Shown: piece by piece, positions 7,992 through 15,749 of the stretch
Layout of the letters: every line of letters begins with the position of its first letter
Position numbering within the stretch: the first letter of the stretch is position 1
Assembly: GCA_019322485.1 (NCBI GenBank)
Contig: JAHWIK010000015.1
Location: 1 to 64,000, forward strand
DNA: 64,000 nt
Reading direction: 5' to 3'
Origin: Candidatus Woesearchaeota archaeon
GTDB taxonomy: Archaea > Nanobdellota > Nanobdellia > Woesearchaeales > JAHWIC01
Position numbers and translations under genes: made by a program
Notes under the pieces: generated by a model
What the model saw: only the letters and a program-made list of their open reading frames with translations
What the model was told of the DNA's origin: nothing
Databases searched by the model: none

Positions 7992-8112
7992 ACAGAAATA
8001 GTAGCAGAACTCATTTATATACCTCACGCGGGGTTGACCAGTGGTCAAAAACATGAATTTTGGTGTTAAGGACAACAAAACCAAAGAATTATTCAGGATA
8101 GAGTGACCAGTG

Positions 8113-8499
8113 CTACTGATACTTATATGGGCTGCCTAGGTAGTATATATCCTGTAGTACTCTTGGAGCTTCATAGATAAAGCCGTAGTAGCCATTAGGA
8201 AGGCTTGGATCAATCTGTCCTGCTGTGCCATCAGCAACAAAGGCTCCCTTTCTCGTAAGTCTCTCAAACCAATAATGAGATGTTATCTTATGAACAGTCA
8301 CTTTCTCAGAACCTGGGGCTTTCATCAGTTCAAAATCATGGCTTTTATGTTCTGCATTTAAGATACCTATTACATCCTCGCACCAGCCAAAGCACATCTG
8401 TCTGCCAACTACATCTAACCTGCCTACTTCAGTTCTTTTCCTTAGTTCAATCCAGAAAGACTCTGTGAAAAGCTCATTATCTACTACTATCTCAAGTGC
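8113..8499 (-). CDS. Small protein with possible transglutaminase/papain-like triad
   Basis: About 128 residues from ATG 8499 (MALEIVVDNELF); the longer in-frame start at 8547 would add a hydrophobic stretch that may simply be leader sequence. Visible motifs in order are MCFGWCEDVIGIL (candidate nucleophilic Cys), SHYWFERLTRKG (His) and FVADGTAGQIDP (Asp), an order reminiscent of transglutaminase-like hydrolases. I did not recognise a specific family. It is divergent from the ferredoxin gene, with about 90 bp between starts. Confidence 0.6.
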   Translation of the reverse strand, partial: ALEIVVDNELFTESFWIELRKRTEVGRLDVVGRQMCFGWCEDVIGILNAEHKSHDFELMKAPGSEKVTVHKITSHYWFERLTRKGAFVADGTAGQIDPSLPNGYYGFIYEAPRVLQDIYYLGSPYKYQ

Positions 8500-8587
8500 C
8501 ATACCTAAGGTGAATATGACGAGTCTTAAAAAGATAATTAGAAACATTTAAAAACCAGTTCTTAGACTCTATATGCTAGGTGATAAT

Positions 8588-8773
8588 ATGGCAAAAGTTG
8601 AACTTGATAAGGAAGCATGCATAGGCTGCGGTGCTTGTGTAGCTGCATGTCCAGACAACTTTGAGATGGACGGAGACAAAGCTAAGGTAAAGAACCCAAA
8701 TCCTGAGGATGTTGGTCCTAGCAAAGCAGCTGCAGATGGATGCCCAGTTAACTGCATCAAGATAAACGAGTAA
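8588..8773 (+). CDS. [4Fe-4S] ferredoxin
   Basis: 61 residues from ATG 8588, preceded by AGGTGAT. The cluster motif CIGCGACVAACP and a distant DGCPVNCI supply the four ligands expected for a mono-cluster ferredoxin of the Thermotoga type, with the sequence between them (NFEMDGDKAKVKNP) typical. Two extra cysteines (AAC and NC) might form a disulfide. It is a small soluble electron carrier. The next gene starts 2 bp after the stop. Confidence 0.9.
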   Translation: MAKVELDKEACIGCGACVAACPDNFEMDGDKAKVKNPNPEDVGPSKAAADGCPVNCIKINE

Positions 8774-8775
8774 GA

Positions 8776-8988
8776 ATGGCAGACAAAATAACAAAGGAGA
8801 TGTCTCTAGCAGATGTTGTCCAAAATCATCCAGAGACTGTTCCTGTTTTCCAGGCGCATGGTCTGCACTGCATGGGGTGCGCAATGGCTTCTTTTGAGAC
8901 TCTAGAGCAGGGAGCTGCAGCTCATGGAATGGATATTGATAAGCTGCTGGCTGACTTGAATAAGGCTATAGAGAAAAAGAAGGAATAA
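8776..8988 (+). CDS. DUF1858 domain protein
   Basis: 70 residues, almost exactly the domain length. ITKEMSLADVVQNHPETV followed by GLHCMGCAMASFETLEQGA is the DUF1858 signature with its CxGC pair. The domain is often found beside or fused to redox proteins such as hybrid-cluster proteins and ferredoxins. Here it lies 2 bp downstream of a ferredoxin gene, and the two are probably cotranscribed. The CMGC pair may be redox-active or metal-binding; this is inference. Exact role unknown. Confidence 0.85.
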   Translation: MADKITKEMSLADVVQNHPETVPVFQAHGLHCMGCAMASFETLEQGAAAHGMDIDKLLADLNKAIEKKKE

Positions 8989-8990
8989 TG

Positions 8991-9776
8991 TTATTTGTAT
9001 GCTCTTTTTACATATAACCCTTGCTTAGAGTTTGCTGTTTTATAATTAGCCATAACCTCTGGTTTCTTGCCTATTTCCTTAAGCGAGACTGTAATTGAGT
9101 TCTTTTCGAAATTGATTAGATTATAGCTGTTATTGATGTTAGCTCTTAGCTTGAGGGCTGATGCTGAACCAGCATTTACTATGGCCATATTGTCAATAAA
9201 CCATGAATTAGGTGTATGTTTATGGCCGCAGAGAACGATATCTACACCAGAGCTTATTAATGCTTTAAGTAAAGTCCCTGCATCAGCTACTGTTGCGCGT
9301 TCCCTTCCTGTGTTTGGAACAGCAATAAGGTGATGATGCATTGCGACAACTTTGCAATTTGTCTTTGGCTTTTTTTCTAATTCTTCTAATAACCATCTAA
9401 GCTTACCTCTGCCGACATTTCCTTCATCTAGATCGGGGATAGTTGTGTCAATGCCAATAATACTGATGCCAGGAAGGTCAAGGGATGTATTGCCATGGCC
9501 GAAGTATTCATCAAAATAATCATAACCGCAGTACCTGGAGTCATGGTTGCCAGGAATTATAAGTGTGGGTGCCGTTAGTTTTGAAAGGTATTTCTTTGCG
9601 ACCCCATATTCATACTCAAAGCCAAATACAGTTAGATCACCAGTCACCACAACAGCATTGGGTTTGAGTTTATTTATTTCTTTAATACAAGAAGCAAGTT
9701 TTTTTAGCTTAAAGCCTTCTTTACCATAACTTTTCTTGCTGCAGTGTAGGTCAGAAATATGCGCTATTGTTACCAT
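8991..9776 (-). CDS. Calcineurin-like metallophosphoesterase (cAMP phosphodiesterase/YfcE superfamily)
   Basis: 261 residues. All five superfamily blocks are present in order: AHISDLHCSK, VVTGDLTVFG, LIIPGNHDSR, VVAMHHHLI and IVLCGHKHTPN. These supply the dinuclear metal ligands. No membrane segment. Substrate cannot be told from sequence; relatives act on cyclic nucleotides, nucleotides or phosphodiesters. It converges on the DUF1858 gene with only 2 bp between ends. A second, smaller phosphoesterase is at 21584-22183. Confidence 0.88.
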   Translation of the reverse strand: MVTIAHISDLHCSKKSYGKEGFKLKKLASCIKEINKLKPNAVVVTGDLTVFGFEYEYGVAKKYLSKLTAPTLIIPGNHDSRYCGYDYFDEYFGHGNTSLDLPGISIIGIDTTIPDLDEGNVGRGKLRWLLEELEKKPKTNCKVVAMHHHLIAVPNTGRERATVADAGTLLKALISSGVDIVLCGHKHTPNSWFIDNMAIVNAGSASALKLRANINNSYNLINFEKNSITVSLKEIGKKPEVMANYKTANSKQGLYVKRAYK

Positions 9777-9806
9777 CTTTTTTCCTTATTTTTCTATATT
9801 TAAAAT

Positions 9807-11264
9807 TCATCCCTTAATACTAATCAGTGGCCTTAGCTTGACTACTTTCTTAACAATCCCTGCATTGTGCATTACATCAACTACATTTGTAACGTCTTTA
9901 TATGCACCTGGTGCTTCTTCTGCTACCCCAGGAAGAGAATGGCCTTTTATGATTATTCCTTTATGCGCAAGTTCTTTTACTAAATGTTCTCCGCGCCACT
10001 GGCTTTTTGCTTGATGTCGTGACATTGAGCGGCCAGCGCCATGCATTGCAGAGCCAAAGGTATCTTCCATTCCTTTCTTTGTTCCATGAAGAATAAATGA
10101 GCAAGTTCCCATTGTTCCGCCAACTAGAACCGGCTGGCCAATGGATGAATAAGCCAAAGGAACACCCCCGCAATTAGGGCCAAATGCGCGAGTAGAACCT
10201 TTTCTGTGAACAATCAGTTCTTTTTCTTCGCCATCAACCGCATGCTTCTCTAATTTTGCTGTGTTATGGCCAATCTCATAAAAGGTCTTGATTTCTTTTT
10301 CATCAAGACCAATAGCTTCTTTGAAAGCTTTTCTAGTTAAGTGAGCTAATGCTTGCCTGTTTGCAAAAGCACAATTAATTCCTGCATTTACTGCTGAGAA
10401 ATATTTCTGGCCTTCAGGACTTTTGAAAGGAGCAGCAACTAATTCACGCTCTCTTATAGGAATCTTATATTTCTTTGATGCAGCATCAAGTTCTTTGAGG
10501 TAGTCTGTTCCAATCTGGTGGCCAAGACCTCTGCTGCCGCAATGGATGCTAATCATTACCTGGCCTTTGCTCAAACCATAAACCTTAGCAGCATTTTCAT
10601 CATAAACCTCGTCAATAACTTGAACCTCAAGATAATGATTTCCAGAGCCTAAGGTACCAATCTGCTTGAATTGGCGCTCTTTTGCTTTTTGGCTTACATT
10701 AGCAGGCTCAGCCCCTTTAACACAGCCGTTTTCCTCAATAAATTCTAAATCTTCTCTAAAACCATAGCCCATATCAACAGAATATTTTGCGCCTTTGACT
10801 AAAACTTCATCAATCTCATGCAGAGAAAGTTTAATGTCGCCTTTAGAGCCAAGACCAGCTGGAATTATTCTGAACAAGGTTTCTGCAAGCTTTTCTTTGT
10901 CTTTGTTGATGTCTTCCTCACTCAGTTTAGTACTTAAGGTTCTGACGCCGCAATTTATGTCGAAGCCAATCCCGCCAACAGCAATAACTCCTGTTTCAAG
11001 GTCAAAAGCACCCACTCCGCCAATTGGAAAGCCATAGCCAGGATGAACATCAGCCATAGCCATTGATGCTTTTTGGATTCCAGGAAGACAAGCAACATTC
11101 TTGATTTGAGACAGGGCATTCCATTCTTTTCCAGCTGTGACATCAGCTGTTAGATGGTCAATTATTCCTTTGTCGCCATAAATCCTTCCAGGGACTAGCA
11201 TATCACCTGCCTTAGGTATTTCCCATATATAATCAGCAACCTTCTTTACTTCTATCTGTTCCAT
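9807..11264 (-). CDS. rtcB: RNA-splicing ligase RtcB (3'-phosphate/GTP-dependent)
   Basis: 485 residues, full length and intein-free. Joins tRNA exons after intron excision using a 2',3'-cyclic phosphate end, GTP and Mn(II). Key blocks are GYGFPIGGVGAF, GGIGFDINCGVRTL (metal-binding Cys), LGSGNHYLEVQ, SIHCGSRGLGHQIGTDYL and the C-terminal GAGRSMSR, in which the family's guanylylated His lies slightly downstream in GHSLPGVAEEAPGAYKDV. Its activator archease lies about 2.2 kb away on the same strand. A TATA-like AAATATAAAG about 25 nt upstream suggests a leaderless start at 11264. Confidence 0.96.
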   Translation of the reverse strand: MEQIEVKKVADYIWEIPKAGDMLVPGRIYGDKGIIDHLTADVTAGKEWNALSQIKNVACLPGIQKASMAMADVHPGYGFPIGGVGAFDLETGVIAVGGIGFDINCGVRTLSTKLSEEDINKDKEKLAETLFRIIPAGLGSKGDIKLSLHEIDEVLVKGAKYSVDMGYGFREDLEFIEENGCVKGAEPANVSQKAKERQFKQIGTLGSGNHYLEVQVIDEVYDENAAKVYGLSKGQVMISIHCGSRGLGHQIGTDYLKELDAASKKYKIPIRERELVAAPFKSPEGQKYFSAVNAGINCAFANRQALAHLTRKAFKEAIGLDEKEIKTFYEIGHNTAKLEKHAVDGEEKELIVHRKGSTRAFGPNCGGVPLAYSSIGQPVLVGGTMGTCSFILHGTKKGMEDTFGSAMHGAGRSMSRHQAKSQWRGEHLVKELAHKGIIIKGHSLPGVAEEAPGAYKDVTNVVDVMHNAGIVKKVVKLRPLISIKG

Positions 11265-11311
11265 ATTATCTAGAAATTATCTTTATATTTAAAAAGGTTA
11301 TTAGCAAGTGA

Positions 11312-11470
11312 AGAATTCAGACAATTAAATCTGAAAATTCCTCTTTACCACATGTAATTGGAATTTTCATCTGCTTACTTTGCTTTAGCTAGGTACAAAG
11401 GAAGGACAGATGATGATTTTTGCTTTAAGGAAGAGAAGAAGGCAAAAATCAAATTTATTTTTTTGATTAT
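11312..11470 (+). ncRNA. Candidate structured RNA, divergent from rtcB
   Basis: No gene fits the 224-nt gap between rtcB and the next gene. It holds four consecutive inverted repeats: 11316-11321/11330-11335 (6 bp), 11334-11341/11360-11367 (8 bp, AAAATTCC/GGAATTTT), 11367-11373/11407-11413 (7 bp, with an inner CTTTG/CAAAG pair) and 11414-11423/11442-11451 (10 bp, TGATTTTTGC/GCAAAAATCA). A TATA-like TTTATATTTA at 11282-11291 lies about 25 nt before the first stem and a T-rich run follows at 11455-11475. This would suit a short plus-strand RNA, but the region could also be the 3' UTR of the minus-strand gene. No known RNA class recognised. Confidence 0.35.
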
Positions 11471-11488
11471 TTTTCTAATGACAAGAAA

Positions 11489-12676
11489 TCAAATCTTTAC
11501 AACGTAGACAGGCTCAAGCTCAGCAGCTGGCCTTCCTAGGCCAAGCTCAATCGTTTTCAGGATAACCTCGCGGTTTCTGTAGTTAAACTGCAGTTCTTTC
11601 ATGTTAGAAACAATCTTTTTGCCCATACCATCTCTCATTACAATCTCATAAAACCGCTTATGGCCGACATGGAATACCTTGTCAACGTAAAGAGCATCAC
11701 TAAATTTATAGCCGCCGCCATGAGGAAGCATGTTGAATTTTCTTAACCTGTCGTAAACACCAAATCTTCTGCCGCGCTCATGGAATCCAAGTGTTTCAAT
11801 CTGCTCAGGTGTGAAATTCTTTTTGCCTGTGAACAAATAAGACGGAAGGTCAGCTCTTATTGATATTGGCAGCAGCTGCTTTTTGCTCTCCATCTGCTGG
11901 CAGCCAAGCTTTATTTCGTTGTAATTCATCAGGCCCTGGTGGCATATATTCGCGATTACCTTCTTTCCATTAAATAAATATTTGTAGGCAATCTCTCTGC
12001 GTTTCTTTGCAAACTCTTCTGCATATCTGTAGAACTTGAGGTATGCTTCAGCGTCTTTACCCTGGATTATATATGATGGGCCCACTGGTGTTTTTATTTT
12101 TTCACACATCCCAAATAAGATATTGCTGTGGTCCCAATACAAGCCAAAGCCCTGTTCATTGTCTCTCTTTAGTTCAGGACAGCCTGCATGCAGTATTACT
12201 GCATACTTGGGCAGCTTTACCTCTGCATTTTTAACCTTAAAGATATCGATGAAATGATTGCCCTTGTAGAAATCCCATCTTACAGTGCTTTTGCCAATCT
12301 TTATCTCTTCTTTTGCAAGCTGGTTTACCCTCTCGATGATTTTCTTTGGTTCTGGTATACTATCTAAGCCGCCAACAAGCATTCCGCATGTATTTGGCTT
12401 TACCTCGAGCATTACTACCTTTTCTTTTCCATTTCCCCAGCTTACTTTTCCGCCGTAGGCTATGCCAGCTTCAAACCTGCCAATATTTCGTGTGACAGTC
12501 TCATCAGGGGTTGTTATGAATGTTGCATCCGGCTTCATGCCAAGCTTTTCCTGGACATAATGCATCTTTGCAATGCCATACTTCATGTTTTCCTTGCATA
12601 GGTGTGAGGCACCATCGCCGATACCTGTTGAGAATATATGCTCTTTTGCAATATTTATTCTTTTAGTTAGGTTCAT
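11489..12676 (-). CDS. Conserved-looking protein of unknown function upstream of rtcB
   Basis: About 395 residues from ATG 12676 (MNLTKRINIAKEHIFSTG). I prefer this start over 12691 because a TATA-like ATTATATAG is centred 24 bp upstream, fitting a leaderless transcript. Distinct blocks that look like conserved active-site or binding loops are GIGDGASHLCKE, GCPELKRDNEQGFGLYWDHSN, ICHQGLMNYNEI and MLPHGGGYKF. No family recognised and no membrane segment visible. Position on the same strand between archease/HD and rtcB hints at RNA metabolism, but that is inference only. Confidence 0.7.
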   Translation of the reverse strand: MNLTKRINIAKEHIFSTGIGDGASHLCKENMKYGIAKMHYVQEKLGMKPDATFITTPDETVTRNIGRFEAGIAYGGKVSWGNGKEKVVMLEVKPNTCGMLVGGLDSIPEPKKIIERVNQLAKEEIKIGKSTVRWDFYKGNHFIDIFKVKNAEVKLPKYAVILHAGCPELKRDNEQGFGLYWDHSNILFGMCEKIKTPVGPSYIIQGKDAEAYLKFYRYAEEFAKKRREIAYKYLFNGKKVIANICHQGLMNYNEIKLGCQQMESKKQLLPISIRADLPSYLFTGKKNFTPEQIETLGFHERGRRFGVYDRLRKFNMLPHGGGYKFSDALYVDKVFHVGHKRFYEIVMRDGMGKKIVSNMKELQFNYRNREVILKTIELGLGRPAAELEPVYVVKI

Positions 12677-12715
12677 TTTAGCACAATACATTCACTATAT
12701 AATGTCCAGTAAACT

Positions 12716-13375
12716 TCATTTTTCTTCGTCTTTTATCACTTTATATGATTCTATTTCCTTTATTTCGCTAAGCCTTTCTTTTAGTTTCTTTTTAAGCGTC
12801 TTTGATACCTGTGTTGTTTCTTTGAAATGAGGGAGGGCAAGTTTTTTGCTCACATTGAAGAATAATCTATCATAATCACCTAATCTCTTGTGGATCCTGT
12901 CTTCTATTATCTCTTCCATGGTTCCTTTTTTGCCCATAATGCCGCGAATCATGCCCATAAAACCCAGTCGTTCAATATCGTCAGCATCAGAAATAACCTT
13001 TTCTTCTGTAGATTGGGGCGGTATATGTGATGTTGGTGTGTGCCTTACAATGATTCTTGTTATTCTGTGGATTGTTGTTGTATTTTTTACCAGTGATTCA
13101 AGAAACTCTTCTGCCCTGGATGCACCATCAATGCCATGGAACCTGCCTGTTTTTGCTCCGACTCTGCCTATGTCATGAAGCAGTGCACCACCTAACATGA
13201 CAAATGGGTCTACAGGTTCTCTTATCTTTCTTGAAATCTCAATAGCGTGCTTGCATACCTCTAGAACGTGAGAATAATCGTGGCCTTCTGCCCTATGATG
13301 TTTTTCCTCGACAAACTCTATAATCTTTTCTAATACTCTGACCTCTTCTTTAGTGAGCTTTCTTTTGAAAACCAA
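12716..13375 (-). CDS. HD-domain phosphohydrolase
   Basis: About 219 residues. The metal-binding HD series is visible as EGHDYSHVLEV, GGALLHDIGR, RHTPTSH and SDADDIERLG, typical of the small YpgQ-like HD hydrolases that act on nucleotides. The start is uncertain: TTG at 13375 sits 5 nt after AGGTGG, while GTG at 13384 overlaps that ribosome-binding site, so I chose 13375. Short gap to the next gene on the same strand (12676). Confidence 0.8.
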   Translation of the reverse strand: MVFKRKLTKEEVRVLEKIIEFVEEKHHRAEGHDYSHVLEVCKHAIEISRKIREPVDPFVMLGGALLHDIGRVGAKTGRFHGIDGASRAEEFLESLVKNTTTIHRITRIIVRHTPTSHIPPQSTEEKVISDADDIERLGFMGMIRGIMGKKGTMEEIIEDRIHKRLGDYDRLFFNVSKKLALPHFKETTQVSKTLKKKLKERLSEIKEIESYKVIKDEEK

Positions 13376-13431
13376 AAATACCACCTCTTTTTCAATTATT
13401 TAGTTAATAGAGTAATATTTAACCTTTTCGG

Positions 13432-13851
13432 TTAAATATCAAGCACGCACTGTAAATAATATTTCTTATTCTTTTCCTCAAACTTTAAGCCTGAATATGT
13501 TGCAGCTTTAACCTCTGTTTTCACCTGGTGTATATCCAGATTAATCTTTTCTCCTATTGCTTTGCCAGTTAATTCATAGCCCTCGTTCTTTTTGACACTT
13601 ACTTTGAATTCTGAGAAGAACATCTCTTCTACATCTCTTTTATTGATTAATTCATTTAACCACTCGACAAACAAGGCAGGGATATCCTTTGCTTTGCATT
13701 TTATCCCGACTTCTTTTTTAGCACCAACACCCTCGATATCAACCATAACATTAAACATTGCTTTTGCTCCTTCACTGAAAGCTTCTTCCAGGGTTTTGCC
13801 TATTGCAAGAATTCCTACATCTGCTTCATGTTCAAGGTATTTGTAGGTCAT
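13432..13851 (-). CDS. Archease, RtcB activator
   Basis: 139 residues, full length. The signature start KYLEHEADVGILAIGKTLEEAF, with the metal-binding Asp and His residues of HEADVG, and the C-terminal DIHQVKTEVKAATYSGLKF block identify archease. It accelerates RtcB guanylylation and multiple turnover. rtcB lies on the same strand at 9807-11264. The start at 13851 is divergent from the plus-strand gene at 13939; a TATA-like TTTATATAATG lies between them. Confidence 0.95.
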   Translation of the reverse strand: MTYKYLEHEADVGILAIGKTLEEAFSEGAKAMFNVMVDIEGVGAKKEVGIKCKAKDIPALFVEWLNELINKRDVEEMFFSEFKVSVKKNEGYELTGKAIGEKINLDIHQVKTEVKAATYSGLKFEEKNKKYYLQCVLDI

Positions 13852-13938
13852 ATTGGGTTATTTTGTTAGTGTAATTTAAATATATTACGAAAAAATTTAT
13901 ATAATGCAAAATAAAGAATTCTATAAAAGAGGTGCTTT

Positions 13939-14280
13939 ATGAAAGATGCTGTAGTTTCTGAAAAGGATGCTGTTAAAGAGATGAAAAGGATAAAGGTTGA
14001 TCCTTGCGGTGTCAAGATAATGAAAGACAAGGCTGTTTTTAGAAATCTTCGTTTAGCTAATTTAAGGAGTCCTATGGCTAATATTATCAAGGAACAGATG
14101 CTTTCAGAAGGCGGTGATGCTGCTGTCCACACCTTGGTTGTTTCATGCAAGGTTGAGAACTCAGATGTTCTGCTGATGGGCACTTTAGCTCAATACAAGA
14201 AGGTTATTGAGAAGATGAATCTGCAGCCAATGGAAGGCAGAGATATTGCTAAAAGGATTAAGAAGCTGTTGAAACAATAG
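13939..14280 (+). CDS. Small stand-alone domain resembling part of clostridial/archaeal DHPS-like proteins
   Basis: 113 residues, preceded by AGAGGTG. The core RSPMANIIKEQMLSEGGDAAV followed by VVSCKVENSDVLLMGTLAQY and KVIEKMNLQP resembles, from memory, a conserved domain of dihydropteroate-synthase-like proteins (ANILKQEMLSLGGDAAV ... DVLLMGTLKQY). The TIM barrel of DHPS is absent, so it cannot be a synthase itself. Function unknown; perhaps a pterin or folate related binding domain. It is followed by two hairpins and then the AmmeMemoRadiSam gene. Confidence 0.6.
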   Translation: MKDAVVSEKDAVKEMKRIKVDPCGVKIMKDKAVFRNLRLANLRSPMANIIKEQMLSEGGDAAVHTLVVSCKVENSDVLLMGTLAQYKKVIEKMNLQPMEGRDIAKRIKKLLKQ

Positions 14281-14336
14281 AATTCCGCTCCTATCGGATA
14301 AGCGGAATTCTAAGCATCAAAAATGAGATTTTTGAT
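14280..14336. repeat. Two perfect intergenic hairpins between stop and next start
   Basis: First stem: GAATTCCGCT at 14280-14289 pairs with AGCGGAATTC at 14301-14310, 10 bp with an 11-nt loop. Second stem: ATCAAAAAT at 14316-14324 pairs with ATTTTTGAT at 14328-14336, 9 bp with a GAG loop. Together they fill almost the whole 59-bp gap between two plus-strand genes. They may act as RNA-processing or stability elements, or terminate transcription. Confidence 0.7.
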
Positions 14337-14339
14337 ACT

Positions 14340-15344
14340 ATGAAAGAAGCTCTTTTTTATAAAAAACTGAAGGATAAGGCTGTCCAGTGCCAGCTGTGCC
14401 CTCATTTCTGCACCATAAAACCCAAGGAAAGAGGCAGGTGTGGTGTGAGGGGAAACAGGGGAGGGACATTATATTCATTGGTTTATGGCAAGGCAATCTC
14501 AACTGCTGTTGACCCTATTGAGAAAAAGCCTTTGTTTCATTTTATGCCTGGAACAATGAGTTTTTCAATAGCAACAGTCGGATGCAATTTCAGCTGTTTA
14601 TTCTGCCAGAACTGGGAGATATCCCAGATTCCAAAACAAGCCTCTATATTTGGGGAGGATATCTTGCCAAAACAGGTTGTGGATGATGCAGTGCAAAAAG
14701 GCTGTAAAAGTATTGCTTATACCTACACAGAGCCAACTATATTCTTTGAATATGCTTATGATACTGCTAAATTAGCAAATAAAAAAGGACTGAAAAATAT
14801 TTTTGTTACAAATGGCTTCATCAACAAAGAACCTGTTGATATGATTGAGCCTTATCTTGATGCTGCTAATATCGATTTAAAGGGGTTTAGTGAGGAATAT
14901 TACAAAACTGTTATTGGTGGAAGATTAAAACCTATTCTGGACACAATCAAATACATGCATAAGCTAGGGATTTGGATAGAGCTGACAACTTTGATAGTTC
15001 CAGGCCATAATGATAATCCAGCTATGCTGAAAAAGATTGTAGATTTTATTGCTGGTCTTGATAAAGAGATACCCTGGCATATATCAAGGTTTTATCCTAA
15101 CTATAAGATGACTGATGTGCCGCCAACAGATATAAAGATACTGAAAAAGGCCCATGACATTGGCAAGAAGGCAGGAATCAAATACATTTATATAGGAAAT
15201 GTGCCCGGTAATGACTATGAGAGCACGTATTGCTCTAAATGCAAAAAGAAGGTGATGGCTAGAGCTGGTTTTTCAGTATACGATGCTGATATGAAACAAG
15301 GCAAGTGTGCTTTTTGCAAGAATAAGATTCCAGGTGTGTTTTGA
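14340..15344 (+). CDS. amrS: AmmeMemoRadiSam-system radical SAM protein (AmrS)
   Basis: 334 residues. Family marks are an N-terminal zinc-like cluster CQLCPHFCTIKPKERGRCGV, the PIEKKPLFHFMPGTMSFSIA block, and radical SAM motif CNFSCLFCQNWEISQ. The conserved DPIEKKPLFHF and the C-terminal CSKCKKKV ... KCAFCKNKI zinc-like ribbon are as expected. The name comes from frequent fusion or co-occurrence with AMMECR1 and MEMO1 proteins; neither is seen in this window. Biological reaction still unclear for archaea. It is followed 10 bp later by a membrane protein gene. Confidence 0.9.
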   Translation: MKEALFYKKLKDKAVQCQLCPHFCTIKPKERGRCGVRGNRGGTLYSLVYGKAISTAVDPIEKKPLFHFMPGTMSFSIATVGCNFSCLFCQNWEISQIPKQASIFGEDILPKQVVDDAVQKGCKSIAYTYTEPTIFFEYAYDTAKLANKKGLKNIFVTNGFINKEPVDMIEPYLDAANIDLKGFSEEYYKTVIGGRLKPILDTIKYMHKLGIWIELTTLIVPGHNDNPAMLKKIVDFIAGLDKEIPWHISRFYPNYKMTDVPPTDIKILKKAHDIGKKAGIKYIYIGNVPGNDYESTYCSKCKKKVMARAGFSVYDADMKQGKCAFCKNKIPGVF

Positions 15345-15353
15345 GGTGATAAT

Positions 15354-15749
15354 ATGGTAAAGAAACTGGCTGTAAAGTGGTGGAAATTTACCCTCAAGGC
15401 AGGGGATGCTCTAATCTGGTGGTACAAGAATTCAATAATAACTGAAGAAAGCTATTCTGCAAAACTGATGAAGAAATGGCCTTCACCCCTAAAAATCTTA
15501 ATGGTCATTATGTGGCCTTTAGAGTGGGTATTGTCTGGTTGTTTCTTGATAATGTCTGTTTTTATTTTAGGCATATGGTTATTTCTTCCATTGCTTTTAC
15601 TTATTACTATAGTGAACCTTTTTTCAATAACCAGTATTTGGGAAATTTTAGAGTTACTTAAAATTTGGGCCTTTTTGCTGGCACTGGGTCTTTGGGTGTG
15701 GTTTGTTACTAAGATTCCTGAGAAACTTAAGAAATTCAGAAAAAAATGA
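15354..15749 (+). CDS. Small integral membrane protein
   Basis: 131 residues from ATG 15354, after GAGGTGATA. A basic, Trp-rich N-terminus (KKLAVKWWKFTLKAGDALIWW) is followed by three hydrophobic segments (about 43-62, 66-88, 96-118) and a lysine-rich end. No family recognised. It overlaps the second cobalamin adenosyltransferase start by 4 bp (ATGA) and is likely cotranscribed with it. Confidence 0.65.
   Translation: MVKKLAVKWWKFTLKAGDALIWWYKNSIITEESYSAKLMKKWPSPLKILMVIMWPLEWVLSGCFLIMSVFILGIWLFLPLLLLITIVNLFSITSIWEILELLKIWAFLLALGLWVWFVTKIPEKLKKFRKK

Noticed and set aside
7992..8084. Longer N-terminus for the radical SAM/HhH gene
   Set aside because: Family-typical start is MNTLEKAKVLTHSG at 7991; the upstream stretch has no conserved residues.
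11331..11416. C/D box snoRNA-like elements (CTGA and ATGATGA) in the rtcB gap
   Set aside because: The order and about 80-nt spacing do not fit a C/D box guide RNA; kept only as a generic structured-RNA candidate.
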